The translations under genes were made by a program, and so were the position numbers. Under the pieces are notes generated by a model. The model was given only the letters and a program-made list of their open reading frames with translations, searched no databases and was not told the DNA's origin. This document shows, piece by piece, positions 33,101 to 42,526 of a DNA stretch of 49,408 bases. Every line of letters begins with the position of its first letter. Positions within the stretch are counted from its first letter, which is position 1. Source of the DNA: a virus; IMG/VR virus record IMGVR_UViG_3300027631_000032, positions 1 to 49,408 of that record. The stretch is one strand, 5' to 3'.

Positions 33101-33352
33101 TGACGTGACGGTTATGATATTAGTTCCGTCTACCGGATGGTCACCCACAGGTTCAAGATACTTTGTATCAATATGAGAACCCACTGATATTGCGTTAGAC
33201 GTGGATGTATTTCTCAGATCGCCTACAGACGTACCGGCAGAGTTCTTCATCTGAAGACCCGCTCGGTACGCTAGGTAATTTTCTTCTGAAGAAGTTATTT
33301 GTTGCAAATCACCATTTGCAGCCTTTAACTTCAGTACTAGATCTGTGGACAT
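30122..33352 (-). CDS. Tetrapeptide-repeat structural protein (1076 aa), paralogue of the 2170-aa protein
   Basis: It has the same three-part plan as the larger neighbour: a unique N-terminal part of about 240 residues (YLAYRAGLQ, IDTKYLEPVGDHP, then GNIGSYELRSSSQGTPTATG), a four-residue repeat body of about 255-1045, and the ending VIDTYTLYVRKS. Its repeats include NYTG, NYSR and a distinct NYVNYVNAFTG variant. A non-repeat island at about 585-720 contains GPHGGGAPVEVGITVPAGQN and YQAFSRYQSGFYQTTYYP, whose QAFxRY matches the island of the larger protein. It probably forms a fibre with or like the 2170-aa product. The shared ends suggest tandem duplication followed by expansion. Confidence 0.8.
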   Translation of the reverse strand: MSTDLVLKLKAANGDLQQITSSEENYLAYRAGLQMKNSAGTSVGDLRNTSTSNAISVGSHIDTKYLEPVGDHPVDGTNIITVTSDLYQLGGTATTSGVEAGGNTKFKRPVSYSTKNGKEGIHQFADSDMNVLVDRLNSIIATNDYLGCYKLGANSPGSDYTSRFEAFSDTRTDNSETPYYIWQRTTQTSPTAIDVAHIQDSDGYDGIQMISESNLTYTLGQWAKTRRAIAGNIGSYELRSSSQGTPTATGVWKSVGSATDTRNDLTPKQYTRTRVSSYAFNNYTGRVSTYSGEYVNDSIGLYTGNYTGEYTNFVNAFTGNYARGFIGNFTRNYVGNYLRTRNSNYTRESTRLRNSNFIGNYTGDYAGNYTGNYTTTRTSTFTGNRTVTRNSSFNRNRASSYVGNYSRNFVGNFVGNYTNYINAFVGNYTGNYTGNFLGNRISAFTRSRNSSYSRTFVGNYTTIRESTYSRDFTNTNTVYYAGNYAGNFTKERTSTFNRTRTSNYQRTITDSYTGNFVGDYAGNYTGNYTNYVNVFVGNYTGDFTGNYTNYVNQYTGNYTGNYVNYVNAYIGDFTRAYTRTRAKASSFTRSSTFSRGRYSIYSQQYVRVRAIATGLTSYVTAVQGPHGGGAPVEVGITVPAGQNVFTRYQAFSRYQSGFYQTTYYPVAFVGPNYIGPAYGRMTVYTGAGGQFARIPSYPRASARTITYSGATGDEALGDNMTTTSFLGNFSRNFVRMFAGEYAAILDFAGNVNFTGNYVNYVNAFTRSSTRDFQRTSTRSSTRAFVRERDQIFTRERLSAFTRTSTRTSTRDSTSVFTRQRVSSYSRGFVGNYTNYANVFTRLEVYVSTRTSSRDFTGNRISSYARDFVGNYNRNRVSGYSRSFAGDYTRDFQRTRVTPSSRVSTRSRTSTFQRTRVTPRTSSYERTRSSAFARTRASSYVGDFVTDHTEDYVGNFLRTSTRTRTVAYAGDYTADYTGNYTGDYTRNFVGNYAGNYTNLLNPFTRNRISTYTRDRVSTYIGEYTRVCSETYVGNYTGTYTRAFGTNSTQSFLGNYTGITVSTTSSVIDTYTLYVRKS
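30200..32560 (-). repeat. 12-base/4-residue repeat array inside the 1076-aa gene
   Basis: About 2.3 kb of degenerate 12-base units in one frame, interrupted by a non-repeat island around 31190-31600. The array has the same tetrad register as the 2170-aa gene, plus YTNYVNxF units that mark this copy. Confidence 0.88.
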
Positions 33353-33364
33353 TCGGGTCTACCC

Positions 33365-36046
33365 TTAATTATTCAGTAGAGTTCCGCTCGCATCGTAAAC
33401 ATCTATAATTCTATCTGCTACACGATTTAAAGCGGTCACTATATCTTGGTTATGTGAATCGTAGAAACTAGATAAACTTGTTCTCGTACCAAGATCGCTA
33501 TCTACTTCATTGATCGCACCGACAAGATCGGTTGCAGTAGTATTTAGTGTTGTGCCAGGCGTGATAGTTCCAGCCGTTGTAACATTCGCACCACTGAATG
33601 TCAATACAGTGGTATCACCAGATCTTACTATCAAGTTACCCGAAGTATTCTGGAATCTACCGAACTGAGTTCCACCGTCTTTAAGTAGTACGTCACCACC
33701 GTCTGCATCTAGTACTATGTCACCAGCAACATCCATAGTCAGACTACCACCAAAGACTTTCATCTCAGTACCAGCGCTTGGTGCATGATTGTAATCGAAC
33801 TCGACTCTTGTCGTATCAGCAGAGTCTCTGAAGAATACCTGACCATCATCTACATCAAAGTAAAGATTCTTCTGAGTGTTTGTGATAAGACTTCTGTTAT
33901 GTACTGTCATGTAGGCGACATCAGCAGTACTGGCACCTAGATCAAAGGATATACCATTTGAGTCCGCAGTCTTGAATACAATGTCTTCACCACGAGAGTT
34001 TAATACGATATCACCGCTTGCATCAAGGTTGATACCACCAGTAGTATTCTTTATCGTGTTGCTGTTGATATTGAAGTTTGCGATAGTACCACTATCACCA
34101 TCTAGGTTGTCCGCAAATACTGTTCCGTCAAACCATGCGTGTCTCCATTGAAGAGTGGACGATCCAAGATTGTTTGCGTTAGTTGTTTTTGGTAAAATAT
34201 TAGTATCAACTTTACCGTTTATAGAAATGTCATCTGCAGCCGCATTACCCAGATCAACATGACCATTCAATGTAGTATTACCATCTACATTCAGTGTTCC
34301 ATCAACATCAAGGTTGTCCTCAATGTTTACGTCTGAGTTAAATACTACATCTGAATCGTTGAATGATGCAGCAAGGATTCCGTTTGAGTAGATACCTAAT
34401 TGGTTATCACCGATGTGTTTGAATCGACCAAACTCTGTTCCGTTGTCTTTAAGAATAACGTCATCTGCAGCCGCATCTAGGATGATATCTCCAGTTGCAT
34501 CTACAGTAAAGTTCCCAGCAACGTCTAGTTCTAGACCGCCTTGTGAGTACAACTGTCGAACTAAGGTAGCGTCTCCCGCCATACCCATTTGAGTCTTGAC
34601 GAATTGCGTACCTTGTCTAGAGAAGATAAGGTCACTGTCGCCAACATCTAATGTAAGGTCATTCTGAACATCTAATGTTAAACTACCTACTACATCGATT
34701 TCTTGATCAGCAGCGAAGTTGAAAGTAAACTTGTTTACTCCATTGTCTTTCATGACGATGTCGGCACCATTCGCATCTAGGACAATATCGGTTTCCGCAT
34801 CTAGTGTGATGCTACCAGTTGTCTTTACGAGAGTGTTACCAGTAGTATCAATTTCTAGGTCACCGCCAGTCACAACATCGAGTGTTCCTCGTGTATCGAT
34901 GTCCATGTTTCCAGTCGCACCGATATGGTATGTACCAACTGCACTGTCCGATACATTACCTGTAACCGTTTCGGTTCGGTTACCAGTTGTTGCGATTGTG
35001 GTTGTTGTGCCTAGAGTATATTCTTGACGTGTTGTACCACCATCTTTTAATCTTATATTGTCTCCACCGGCATCAATGATGATATCGTTAGCTACATCAA
35101 GTGTCAGATTATTTGGAGTAGTGACAGTAAGGTTTCCATCATTAGCAAGATTGATCTGTGCAGAATCAGCACCCGCTCCATTTCTGAAGACTAGGTCATT
35201 ACCATCCGCATCTAGGATGATATCTCCAACCACATCAAGTGTATAGGAGCCTGGAGCAGTAACCGTATATCCAGCACCATTCGCAAGAGTATGAGTTACT
35301 TGGTCTGCGCCAGTACCATTCTTAAAGATAATGTCGTTACCGTCTGCGTCCAGAGTAATATCTCCGGATACATCTAGATTAAGATTTCCAGCAACGTCTA
35401 GTTCTAAACCACCCTGTTGATATAATTGTCTTGTTAAAGTATCATCACCTTCCATACCCATCTGAGTTTTGACAAAGACGGTACCTTGTCTACGGAAGAA
35501 GATGTCACTGTCACCGGCATCAAGGATTACGTCTGCGCCTGCGTCCAGTATGATATCATTAGATGCGTTAAGGTCAATATGTCCACCTGTCGCATTTACT
35601 ACTAACGCACCCAGTGTGTCTATATTGTGATTGCCAGTTGTTGTTATTGATCTAATACCACCAACAGAATCAGTAAAGTTCCCTTCAGTATTAACAATGT
35701 AGGTTCCGGAATAGTCACCCTCAAAATTAACACTGGTCAGTTCGATATCCGCAACCGCATCAACAAGAAAGTCTCGACCAGCATCGATATCAATGTCCGT
35801 ACCACTACTTTGATTAGTACTAATCTTTAGTCGTGTCTGAGTCTCCCCCGCTTGTCCGTTGGGATATAAGATCTCACCAGCAGATGCGTCAAATGTGGCT
35901 TCGATTTCATTAATTACTGTGACAAGATCGCTGTCTTGATAGGTATTCAGTTGTAATGGGTCGCCTACGTTATTAGATAATATATTGAACTTGTCAACAA
36001 ATATCTTAAACGATTCTTGCATTCTTACTATTGGTTTTCGTGACAT
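33365..36046 (-). CDS. Beta-repeat tail-fibre-like structural protein (893 aa)
   Basis: The N-terminal ~60 residues (RMQESFKIFVDKFNILSNNVGD) lead into many copies of a motif like GDIILDADGNDIIFKNG, about 15-45 residues apart, as in marine-phage fibres with beta-helical shafts. A longer unit containing FVKTQMGM..RQLY.QGGLELDVAGN occurs twice, about 290 residues apart. The C-terminal half includes ADDISINGKVDTNILPKTTNANNLGSSTLQWRHAWFDGTVFADNL, a common fibre segment. Likely a trimeric fibre or spike. It is linked by TAATG to the 76-aa gene and precedes the baseplate-type genes in the map. Confidence 0.78.
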   Translation of the reverse strand: MSRKPIVRMQESFKIFVDKFNILSNNVGDPLQLNTYQDSDLVTVINEIEATFDASAGEILYPNGQAGETQTRLKISTNQSSGTDIDIDAGRDFLVDAVADIELTSVNFEGDYSGTYIVNTEGNFTDSVGGIRSITTTGNHNIDTLGALVVNATGGHIDLNASNDIILDAGADVILDAGDSDIFFRRQGTVFVKTQMGMEGDDTLTRQLYQQGGLELDVAGNLNLDVSGDITLDADGNDIIFKNGTGADQVTHTLANGAGYTVTAPGSYTLDVVGDIILDADGNDLVFRNGAGADSAQINLANDGNLTVTTPNNLTLDVANDIIIDAGGDNIRLKDGGTTRQEYTLGTTTTIATTGNRTETVTGNVSDSAVGTYHIGATGNMDIDTRGTLDVVTGGDLEIDTTGNTLVKTTGSITLDAETDIVLDANGADIVMKDNGVNKFTFNFAADQEIDVVGSLTLDVQNDLTLDVGDSDLIFSRQGTQFVKTQMGMAGDATLVRQLYSQGGLELDVAGNFTVDATGDIILDAAADDVILKDNGTEFGRFKHIGDNQLGIYSNGILAASFNDSDVVFNSDVNIEDNLDVDGTLNVDGNTTLNGHVDLGNAAADDISINGKVDTNILPKTTNANNLGSSTLQWRHAWFDGTVFADNLDGDSGTIANFNINSNTIKNTTGGINLDASGDIVLNSRGEDIVFKTADSNGISFDLGASTADVAYMTVHNRSLITNTQKNLYFDVDDGQVFFRDSADTTRVEFDYNHAPSAGTEMKVFGGSLTMDVAGDIVLDADGGDVLLKDGGTQFGRFQNTSGNLIVRSGDTTVLTFSGANVTTAGTITPGTTLNTTATDLVGAINEVDSDLGTRTSLSSFYDSHNQDIVTALNRVADRIIDVYDASGTLLNN

Positions 36047-36276
36047 TATAGTTTCTCTAGTAGTTGGGAAAGCATACTTTTCATGTCTGAGATATCACTC
36101 TCTAGACCCTCTACCTTTGCCTTCAATTCCTGTTCTTCTTTTCTCTGCAATCTTCGTATACGTTTCCGTTCACGCGATTCCTGAATCTTATTACTATTTA
36201 TATTATTAATCGCCCCAGTTTCTGGGTCACGGACTAAATCCGCGTGACCCTCCACTGGAATAAAGTTAGTCTGCAA
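36046..36276 (-). CDS. Small conserved-type coiled-coil protein (76 aa)
   Basis: This protein begins MQTNFIPVEGHADLVRDPETGAI, a segment I associate with small proteins encoded near marine T4-like baseplate genes, and ends in a basic stretch (ESRERKRIRRLQRKEEQ) followed by a leucine-heptad coiled coil (VEGLESDISDMKSMLSQLLEKL). Function unknown; a structural adaptor or trimerisation factor is plausible. It overlaps the 2081-aa gene by 11 bases and the 893-aa gene by one. Confidence 0.65.
   Translation of the reverse strand: MQTNFIPVEGHADLVRDPETGAINNINSNKIQESRERKRIRRLQRKEEQELKAKVEGLESDISDMKSMLSQLLEKL
36195..36202 (-). promoter_or_regulatory. Possible intragenic late promoter before the 893-aa fibre gene
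   Basis: Minus-strand TATAAATA inside the 76-aa gene, about 150 bases before the ATG at 36046. It may be chance, as it encodes part of INSNK, but it is the only octamer between 30104 and 44981. Confidence 0.4.
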
Positions 36277-39200
36277 GTGCGATACACCTCAAGTCTTTAA
36301 TCAACGGTACGCTAGCTGAGTTAGTACTACCGAACACCATCTTCAACTGGAACTGATCGAATGGATCTATTGTTCCGGTAAGTCCACCAATTAAGAATCC
36401 ATACTCACGGAAAGTGTTTCTGTTAGTATCCGCAGGCATATCATTCTGTGTTGGTACTGGAGTCCAGTGCAACCCTTTGATGTTTGTATCTTTAGATGCA
36501 GTTCTGTAGTATAGAACGAAACCAGTCTCTGGCGGTCGGTTAACACTCATCATTACTCGTAGACCAACAGCAGTTTCTGCAAGTTTGATTGGGATACAAA
36601 CGTGTTTCGCAGCCGCAGTACCTTTGCCAGGGAATACTTCATCGACAAATAAGATTCTGTCAGAGTATTTCTCATTCAAGTATGTGTTAACGACACGTTG
36701 ATCAGATGCATCAATGATGTTACTAGTCAACTTCAGATCCGTAGATTCCAAATCCAATACAGGACTTACACGTGGATCTGTTGTTGTGAAAATAACATTT
36801 GATGTCAACGAGTGTTGTTCGTTAGCAATCAGAGTAGTCTCCGATCCTTCTTCGAACTGGTTGTAGACGGCAAATGGTCTGGTCAACGTTGTATTATTCT
36901 TGTTAGGTAATACTTGGAAGTTGTTGTCCACTTCGAATCTACCTGTATCAGAATCACACAGAGTAGAGTTAGTAGTCATCTTAAACGATATTGTAGCGTT
37001 AGTCGTCTCTGGTTGAGTCAGATCAAAGTCTGGTCTGATTGTTTCGTATGGTAAGTGTTGTAACATTCTTACCTTACCACCACCAGTTCGACCAGATGCA
37101 GTAGCGTCCGAATCAGATGCGAATGATATGGAGTTAGCGTCTACCGAAGTAACAATACGGTTGTAACCAGTACCATCCATGATAGATGAACCTAAGATAC
37201 CGTTGTATCGAGTATTCGCATCCAAACCAAAGATTCGAGTCTTATCACCTCTACGCATACCGTGTGAATCCCTAGGCCCTAACTTCATGGTGACGATATT
37301 ACTACCTTCAGTGGTCATGATAGGATTAGATACCAAGGTCTGTGGTCTTAGGTTACGGTTGTGTAGGAATGCAGTACCAGAAGACTGGAAGTCAGCACGA
37401 TACAACACATATGCAAGATCCTGTTTACCACGTGGTTCCCAAACGTCTGTGTTCTGAGACACGAATAACGAACCAAGAGTAGGTTGCTTCATGATACGTC
37501 TTTCGGTAGAACCTAACTGGAACTGTTCAACTTCAGAGATGTACATCTTGTACTTCATAGAAAGTGAACGAACGATGATCGCATAGTTTGAACCACCACC
37601 CTGTAGGAATACGGGTTCGTCAAAGATAAAGTCTGTACCGTTGGCAACCATACTACCGATAGATTCGGTCGGTACAGTACGAACTTGAGATGGGACAGCT
37701 TCTTTAAACGAGCCAGGCACTCTTCGTGTACGATCTGGATAACCATTAGGTGCTTGAGTGATCGCGACACTAACAGTGTGTTGTTCATCATTAGCGCCAG
37801 GTTTCTCAGCAAAGTACAAACGTAATCGAGTTATGTAGACACCATTTGGATCAAGAACTTCGAACGACTGTGCAGTCGGATCTTCGTCCTTATTATGTTT
37901 CATGGCATTCTTTTGATACTGTACTTGTCCGGCAGCATTTGCAACAACTGGATCGTCCGGATCATACACCTTACCATCAATGGTAAATGTAGTACTTGGG
38001 TTAGTAGTACCAGTACCAGAACCAGCGTTGGCAGATCCTGCCGGTGCTTGTGAGTATTCTGTACCGGAGTTAGACGTAACCAATACTGTGGTATCACCCA
38101 CAATTTCAGTGTTTGTTTCTACGTTACCATAGACCTGAGTCCGAGTAGTTTCGGTTGTTCCGTTAGTTTCGGTCTCAGTAGTAACAACTGTATCTGTGGA
38201 GACAGTCGATTCACTATGAACACCAGTAGTAGTAGTTGTGGTTTGACCACCAACAATCTCTAACACTCGTGTGTTAGTAATAGTATAGTCACCAGTCAAG
38301 TTCTCGATAACACCAGCAGATGTGTAGAACTGAGCACAATATGAAAGTGCGTGACCCACGTCTGGTTTACTGATATCGAATAACGAGAATACCGCAGAAC
38401 CACTCTTGAATCGCATTGGTGGATTGACCAAGTTTGGAATCTCAAATTCACCTTCAATGATACCATTGGAGTTAGAGATCAAATCACCAGAACCTTCGGA
38501 GTGACCTAAGCCAGGCGGAATGTCTATCTGAGTAACCATGTTGGTTCCGTCATCCGCAATAGTGTAATCGGGATCTGGATAAGTCGATGACTTGTAGAAA
38601 GTCTTCGGTTTACAGAAATCTTTCACATCTGTGTTATTGAAGAATGGGAAGTAACGTGTGTTCGGACGTAAGTTAGTCGCTTTGAACGATACCTTACGTG
38701 ATCGCATAAACGGTACGTGAATGATTTGTAATTCACGATTATCGACAACTTCAGTAAGAACACTTTCACTAGCGATACGGTTCACAGTAGATGAAGTATC
38801 GGTGGTGGTAGTAAATTCTTGAGTAGTCTCAGTCTCAGTTTCGGTAGTTACCGTATTAGTTCTTTCGTAACTAGTATTGGTAACTGTCTCAACTGTACTG
38901 ACATCACGGTGTGAAGTTGTTATGGTATCGGTGTTGGTCTGATACACATTGACAGTAGTTGTAGTACCTACGCCACCAAGACCAAATGTTACAGTGTGTA
39001 CACCATTGAGACTGCTTGTAGATGCACCTTGACCAGTACCATTGTTGATGTAGAAGTATAGGTGACATGAACCAGTCTTCTTACCGACAAGTTTTACCTT
39101 CATGCCACTGCTGATGGAAGTAGTGGTGTTAGTGATTAGTGTCCAAGCACCACCACCGGAATTCTGTTTGTATAGGTCTGCGATATCTCTGTGAGCACCA

Positions 39201-42200
39201 CATCGGAAGACTCTACCCCAAGCACGGGTAGCAGTAATTACGATTTCGTCCTTGACCTTTGCCTCAATCGCAGATGCTCCATTCGACCAAGTAGACCCGC
39301 TCGGAGGTTCATTCTTATTAATCGTCTGACCAGTATATGCAGCTTCAGATGTTGTAGTAGCGACTACAAAGTCACCAGCAACTTGGTTATGATCGCGTGA
39401 AAGAACTTCGACACCACTACCGATAACTTCACTAGTAGAAGTCGAACCAGTCTCAACCCAATCACCATGATCTACAGTGACATCTTCACCTGTTTGACGG
39501 GTAGACTCACCTGTCACCGCTACGGACTGTGAACTTGATACTAACGGAGAGGTTTGCATTCCAACACGCAAGTCGTTTACGTTAGTACCACCCCATGCAT
39601 ATTCTTGTTCGTTCCAAAGAAGTGCTTGAGATGCGTCAAACTCTGTACCACCATCGACAACCATCGGTGCGTCTTGTTTGAACGACTTCCAAGTATCTTT
39701 AGATGGAGACAGTACTAAGTCACCATAAGTCTTTTCAACATGGAATGGGTTGACATTAATTGTCTGAGATGCCATGTTCTGTGCGAAGTATTGTACTTCA
39801 GTGTGATCCAGATAAAGGTTATCACCCTTCTGAACCATACGATTGGTACTACTATGATTGGAGTCGAATAACATCTCGACAGTATCACAAGTATAGCCAG
39901 GACGGATGACACCCTTTGTGGGATCATGTGACGCACGGTGTTCTATAGACTTAGTGTCCATGAACTTCTGGTTCTTGAAGTTATCAACAAAGAAACCAGT
40001 GTGGATACGTTCGTTACCATCGGAGTCAAACAATCTTTCGTTAGTCGCATTAAGTTCCAACAAAGAAAGAGTGGTTGCTTGTTCTAGACGGTCTACACGT
40101 TTGTCCAGTTTACCGATATCTTCCATCGTGTAACCACGTCTTGGAATGATAGTGGTTTTGAGATCCTTAGTGTGTAATGTGTTTGCACCAAGTTCGATCT
40201 TATAGAGATCAATACAATCTACCGGAGTAGATGGGAACTTAGGCATCATTGAAGATACACCCTGAATGTAACGCAACTCACCACTCTTAGACAATACTAA
40301 TTTGTCCAGACGTGGCATGTAGTATTCTGCATCAGCGTTAACAAGATTATTACTTGAGGGCAGACCAAAGATTAGTGGACTAGAACCGAAGACACCGTTG
40401 GAGTCAACCGAAGGACGGAAATCTAAAACGTCTCGTAGACTGACCAATCGACCTTTTTCAGTTCTATGTACCGGAATGTTTGAGTAATCAACGGTACCGT
40501 CATATGAGTTTACACCAAAGAACTCACCATCACCAGTTTGGTGTTGGAAGTGTTTGAATGAAACGTGGATATTCTGTCCCGCAGAATCAAGGCCAGAACC
40601 ACCGTAGAGTAGTTTACCTAAGTCATAGTGAGTGTCACGTTGACCGTAATCTATACGGAATAGGTTTAATAGGTTTTTACCGTTAGCACTATCTTCTCGT
40701 ACACCATCGATACTATAGATGTCAGTCTTTCTCAAGTTAATGAACTGAGTACCTGAACTATCTGAAGATAAGTTAAATGTATCTGCGACAGGCGTCAGAG
40801 TTTTAACTCGTTGTTGAGCGTTAGAGATCTTCTCAAAATACTGTATAGTGTAGACAGTGTTATTGGCTAGTTCACTAACAGTAGTAGAAGATGCACCAAA
40901 GTTGATTATAGCACCATCAACTCGTGCTTCGGTCGCAGATGAAACTATCCAGTTACCTACGTTGTCTAATGCATTACCACTAGAAGCAGTGACAGAAAAG
41001 TTACCACTACCATCGGATGTAATAACCTTACGCTTAGCAACAGTAAGAGAGATGTCACTGAAGATTTTAGGACGTGAGATAGGTGTGTCAAACAACAATG
41101 GACGTTTGTCGGATTGTTGTAATGCAGCACGCTCAGATCGGTTTGTACCTAAACCAGCAGTAAGAATTACGTTATAGTATAACCCACCATTAACACCGAT
41201 CGAACGTATGTCACGGATACTCTTGGCTGCGTTAGAAATTCTTGTATTGAATACAAATAGATGTATACGATCATCACCTATTGGACTAGATGCACGTACA
41301 CGTGTAGTACCAATTACGTTACCACCGGCATTCACTGCATCAAACAGTTGCAGTTCTTGAACATTCTCAAAGTCAGCCATACCTTGACTAGACGCTGCGT
41401 TTATGATAAAGTAGTTACCATAGTTGACAGTGATTGAATCGTTGTTTCTAGATAAAGTCTTTATTGGTTTCTCAACAATGATTGTGGACTCAGCGTCCTT
41501 GTTGATACGGTAACCCTGAACATATGCAGTTCCGGGCGTGACCTTCAACTTCATTGTAGTGAGATCGTTTGGTTCGAACGAAGAACGGAAGTAACGTTTA
41601 ACATAGTCACCCGCAGTTTCGCGAGTACGTGTTGCCATCTCTTCTTTGATAGACTTGAAACCAGAACTAGCGGTTACTGCACTAACAATGTCACCACCTA
41701 AAACTTCGATTACCTGAATGAAGTTCTTAGCGACTGTGGTAGTACGACCATCAGCAAGTGTTAAAGTGATACGATAACGGTCAGCGCCAGGCGATGTTAA
41801 GTTTGGAGTCTCACCTTGGTTGTCGTATAGAGTCGTGTCATCATCGACAGTAACAATCTCTTGATCGATAAGGAATCCGAATCGACTAGATTGGTTAGTA
41901 GAGTACTTACCGAATATCAGACTTTGTGGTGGACAATATACAACACGTCCCTGAACAAAGAAGTGTCCTTCATCAACCGATATCTCTGACGCTAAACCGA
42001 CAGCTGGGTTGTTAGAAGTATTGATCGACTGTACTTCGAATGTGAATCCACCTGTAGTACTCGTAATGGTACTACCTGAACCAACTCTAGTAGATGTTGC
42101 ACCCGTGTTTGTATCTGACGTGTATTCTACATAGAGAGTATCGGGATCACCGTCTACCGCTGCAATGTACTGAATGACACGGAATTTAATTGTAGGGTTT

Positions 42201-42511
42201 AAATTGTTTACCGAAAACTCAACACCTTCCAAGACTGACGGATCAGAAGGAAATGGTGTTAATGGGTTTATCTTGATGAATTCAAGACCATTGTCTACCT
42301 TGAAAGATCCCGGCGTGATTGCAGAACCTTCTTCGAAAAGATTGCCTCCAATCTGAGAGATTTCAGACTGAATAATAGTCTGCATCTGTGTAAGTTCACG
42401 AGCCTGAAGCGCCTTACCACTATTGAACAACACACGATGATAGTTCTTAGTCTTATCGTAGTCGTCCTTATAAGTGGATGGAAAGCTTGATTTTGTGTAA
42501 ATAGTCGGCAT
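36266..42511 (-). CDS. Very large DUF4815-like baseplate/fibre structural protein (2081 aa)
   Basis: The N-terminus (YTKSSFPSTYKDDYDKTKNY, then HRVLFNSGKALQARELTQMQ and GGNLFEEGSAITPGSF) matches DUF4815-type virion proteins of marine T4-like phages. The middle includes two Ser/Thr-rich stretches near residues 1185-1250 and 1415-1470 that look like flexible or glycosylated linkers. From about 1540 a second conserved part begins (AQSFEVLDPNGVYITRLRLYF, later SNYAIIVRSLSMKYKMYISEV). It probably forms a baseplate-linked structure where T4 has gp10-gp12. Length is at the top of what I know for this family. Confidence 0.8.
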   Translation of the reverse strand: MPTIYTKSSFPSTYKDDYDKTKNYHRVLFNSGKALQARELTQMQTIIQSEISQIGGNLFEEGSAITPGSFKVDNGLEFIKINPLTPFPSDPSVLEGVEFSVNNLNPTIKFRVIQYIAAVDGDPDTLYVEYTSDTNTGATSTRVGSGSTITSTTGGFTFEVQSINTSNNPAVGLASEISVDEGHFFVQGRVVYCPPQSLIFGKYSTNQSSRFGFLIDQEIVTVDDDTTLYDNQGETPNLTSPGADRYRITLTLADGRTTTVAKNFIQVIEVLGGDIVSAVTASSGFKSIKEEMATRTRETAGDYVKRYFRSSFEPNDLTTMKLKVTPGTAYVQGYRINKDAESTIIVEKPIKTLSRNNDSITVNYGNYFIINAASSQGMADFENVQELQLFDAVNAGGNVIGTTRVRASSPIGDDRIHLFVFNTRISNAAKSIRDIRSIGVNGGLYYNVILTAGLGTNRSERAALQQSDKRPLLFDTPISRPKIFSDISLTVAKRKVITSDGSGNFSVTASSGNALDNVGNWIVSSATEARVDGAIINFGASSTTVSELANNTVYTIQYFEKISNAQQRVKTLTPVADTFNLSSDSSGTQFINLRKTDIYSIDGVREDSANGKNLLNLFRIDYGQRDTHYDLGKLLYGGSGLDSAGQNIHVSFKHFQHQTGDGEFFGVNSYDGTVDYSNIPVHRTEKGRLVSLRDVLDFRPSVDSNGVFGSSPLIFGLPSSNNLVNADAEYYMPRLDKLVLSKSGELRYIQGVSSMMPKFPSTPVDCIDLYKIELGANTLHTKDLKTTIIPRRGYTMEDIGKLDKRVDRLEQATTLSLLELNATNERLFDSDGNERIHTGFFVDNFKNQKFMDTKSIEHRASHDPTKGVIRPGYTCDTVEMLFDSNHSSTNRMVQKGDNLYLDHTEVQYFAQNMASQTINVNPFHVEKTYGDLVLSPSKDTWKSFKQDAPMVVDGGTEFDASQALLWNEQEYAWGGTNVNDLRVGMQTSPLVSSSQSVAVTGESTRQTGEDVTVDHGDWVETGSTSTSEVIGSGVEVLSRDHNQVAGDFVVATTTSEAAYTGQTINKNEPPSGSTWSNGASAIEAKVKDEIVITATRAWGRVFRCGAHRDIADLYKQNSGGGAWTLITNTTTSISSGMKVKLVGKKTGSCHLYFYINNGTGQGASTSSLNGVHTVTFGLGGVGTTTTVNVYQTNTDTITTSHRDVSTVETVTNTSYERTNTVTTETETETTQEFTTTTDTSSTVNRIASESVLTEVVDNRELQIIHVPFMRSRKVSFKATNLRPNTRYFPFFNNTDVKDFCKPKTFYKSSTYPDPDYTIADDGTNMVTQIDIPPGLGHSEGSGDLISNSNGIIEGEFEIPNLVNPPMRFKSGSAVFSLFDISKPDVGHALSYCAQFYTSAGVIENLTGDYTITNTRVLEIVGGQTTTTTTGVHSESTVSTDTVVTTETETNGTTETTRTQVYGNVETNTEIVGDTTVLVTSNSGTEYSQAPAGSANAGSGTGTTNPSTTFTIDGKVYDPDDPVVANAAGQVQYQKNAMKHNKDEDPTAQSFEVLDPNGVYITRLRLYFAEKPGANDEQHTVSVAITQAPNGYPDRTRRVPGSFKEAVPSQVRTVPTESIGSMVANGTDFIFDEPVFLQGGGSNYAIIVRSLSMKYKMYISEVEQFQLGSTERRIMKQPTLGSLFVSQNTDVWEPRGKQDLAYVLYRADFQSSGTAFLHNRNLRPQTLVSNPIMTTEGSNIVTMKLGPRDSHGMRRGDKTRIFGLDANTRYNGILGSSIMDGTGYNRIVTSVDANSISFASDSDATASGRTGGGKVRMLQHLPYETIRPDFDLTQPETTNATISFKMTTNSTLCDSDTGRFEVDNNFQVLPNKNNTTLTRPFAVYNQFEEGSETTLIANEQHSLTSNVIFTTTDPRVSPVLDLESTDLKLTSNIIDASDQRVVNTYLNEKYSDRILFVDEVFPGKGTAAAKHVCIPIKLAETAVGLRVMMSVNRPPETGFVLYYRTASKDTNIKGLHWTPVPTQNDMPADTNRNTFREYGFLIGGLTGTIDPFDQFQLKMVFGSTNSASVPLIKDLRCIALAD

Positions 42512-42526
42512 CTTTAAGTACTACCC

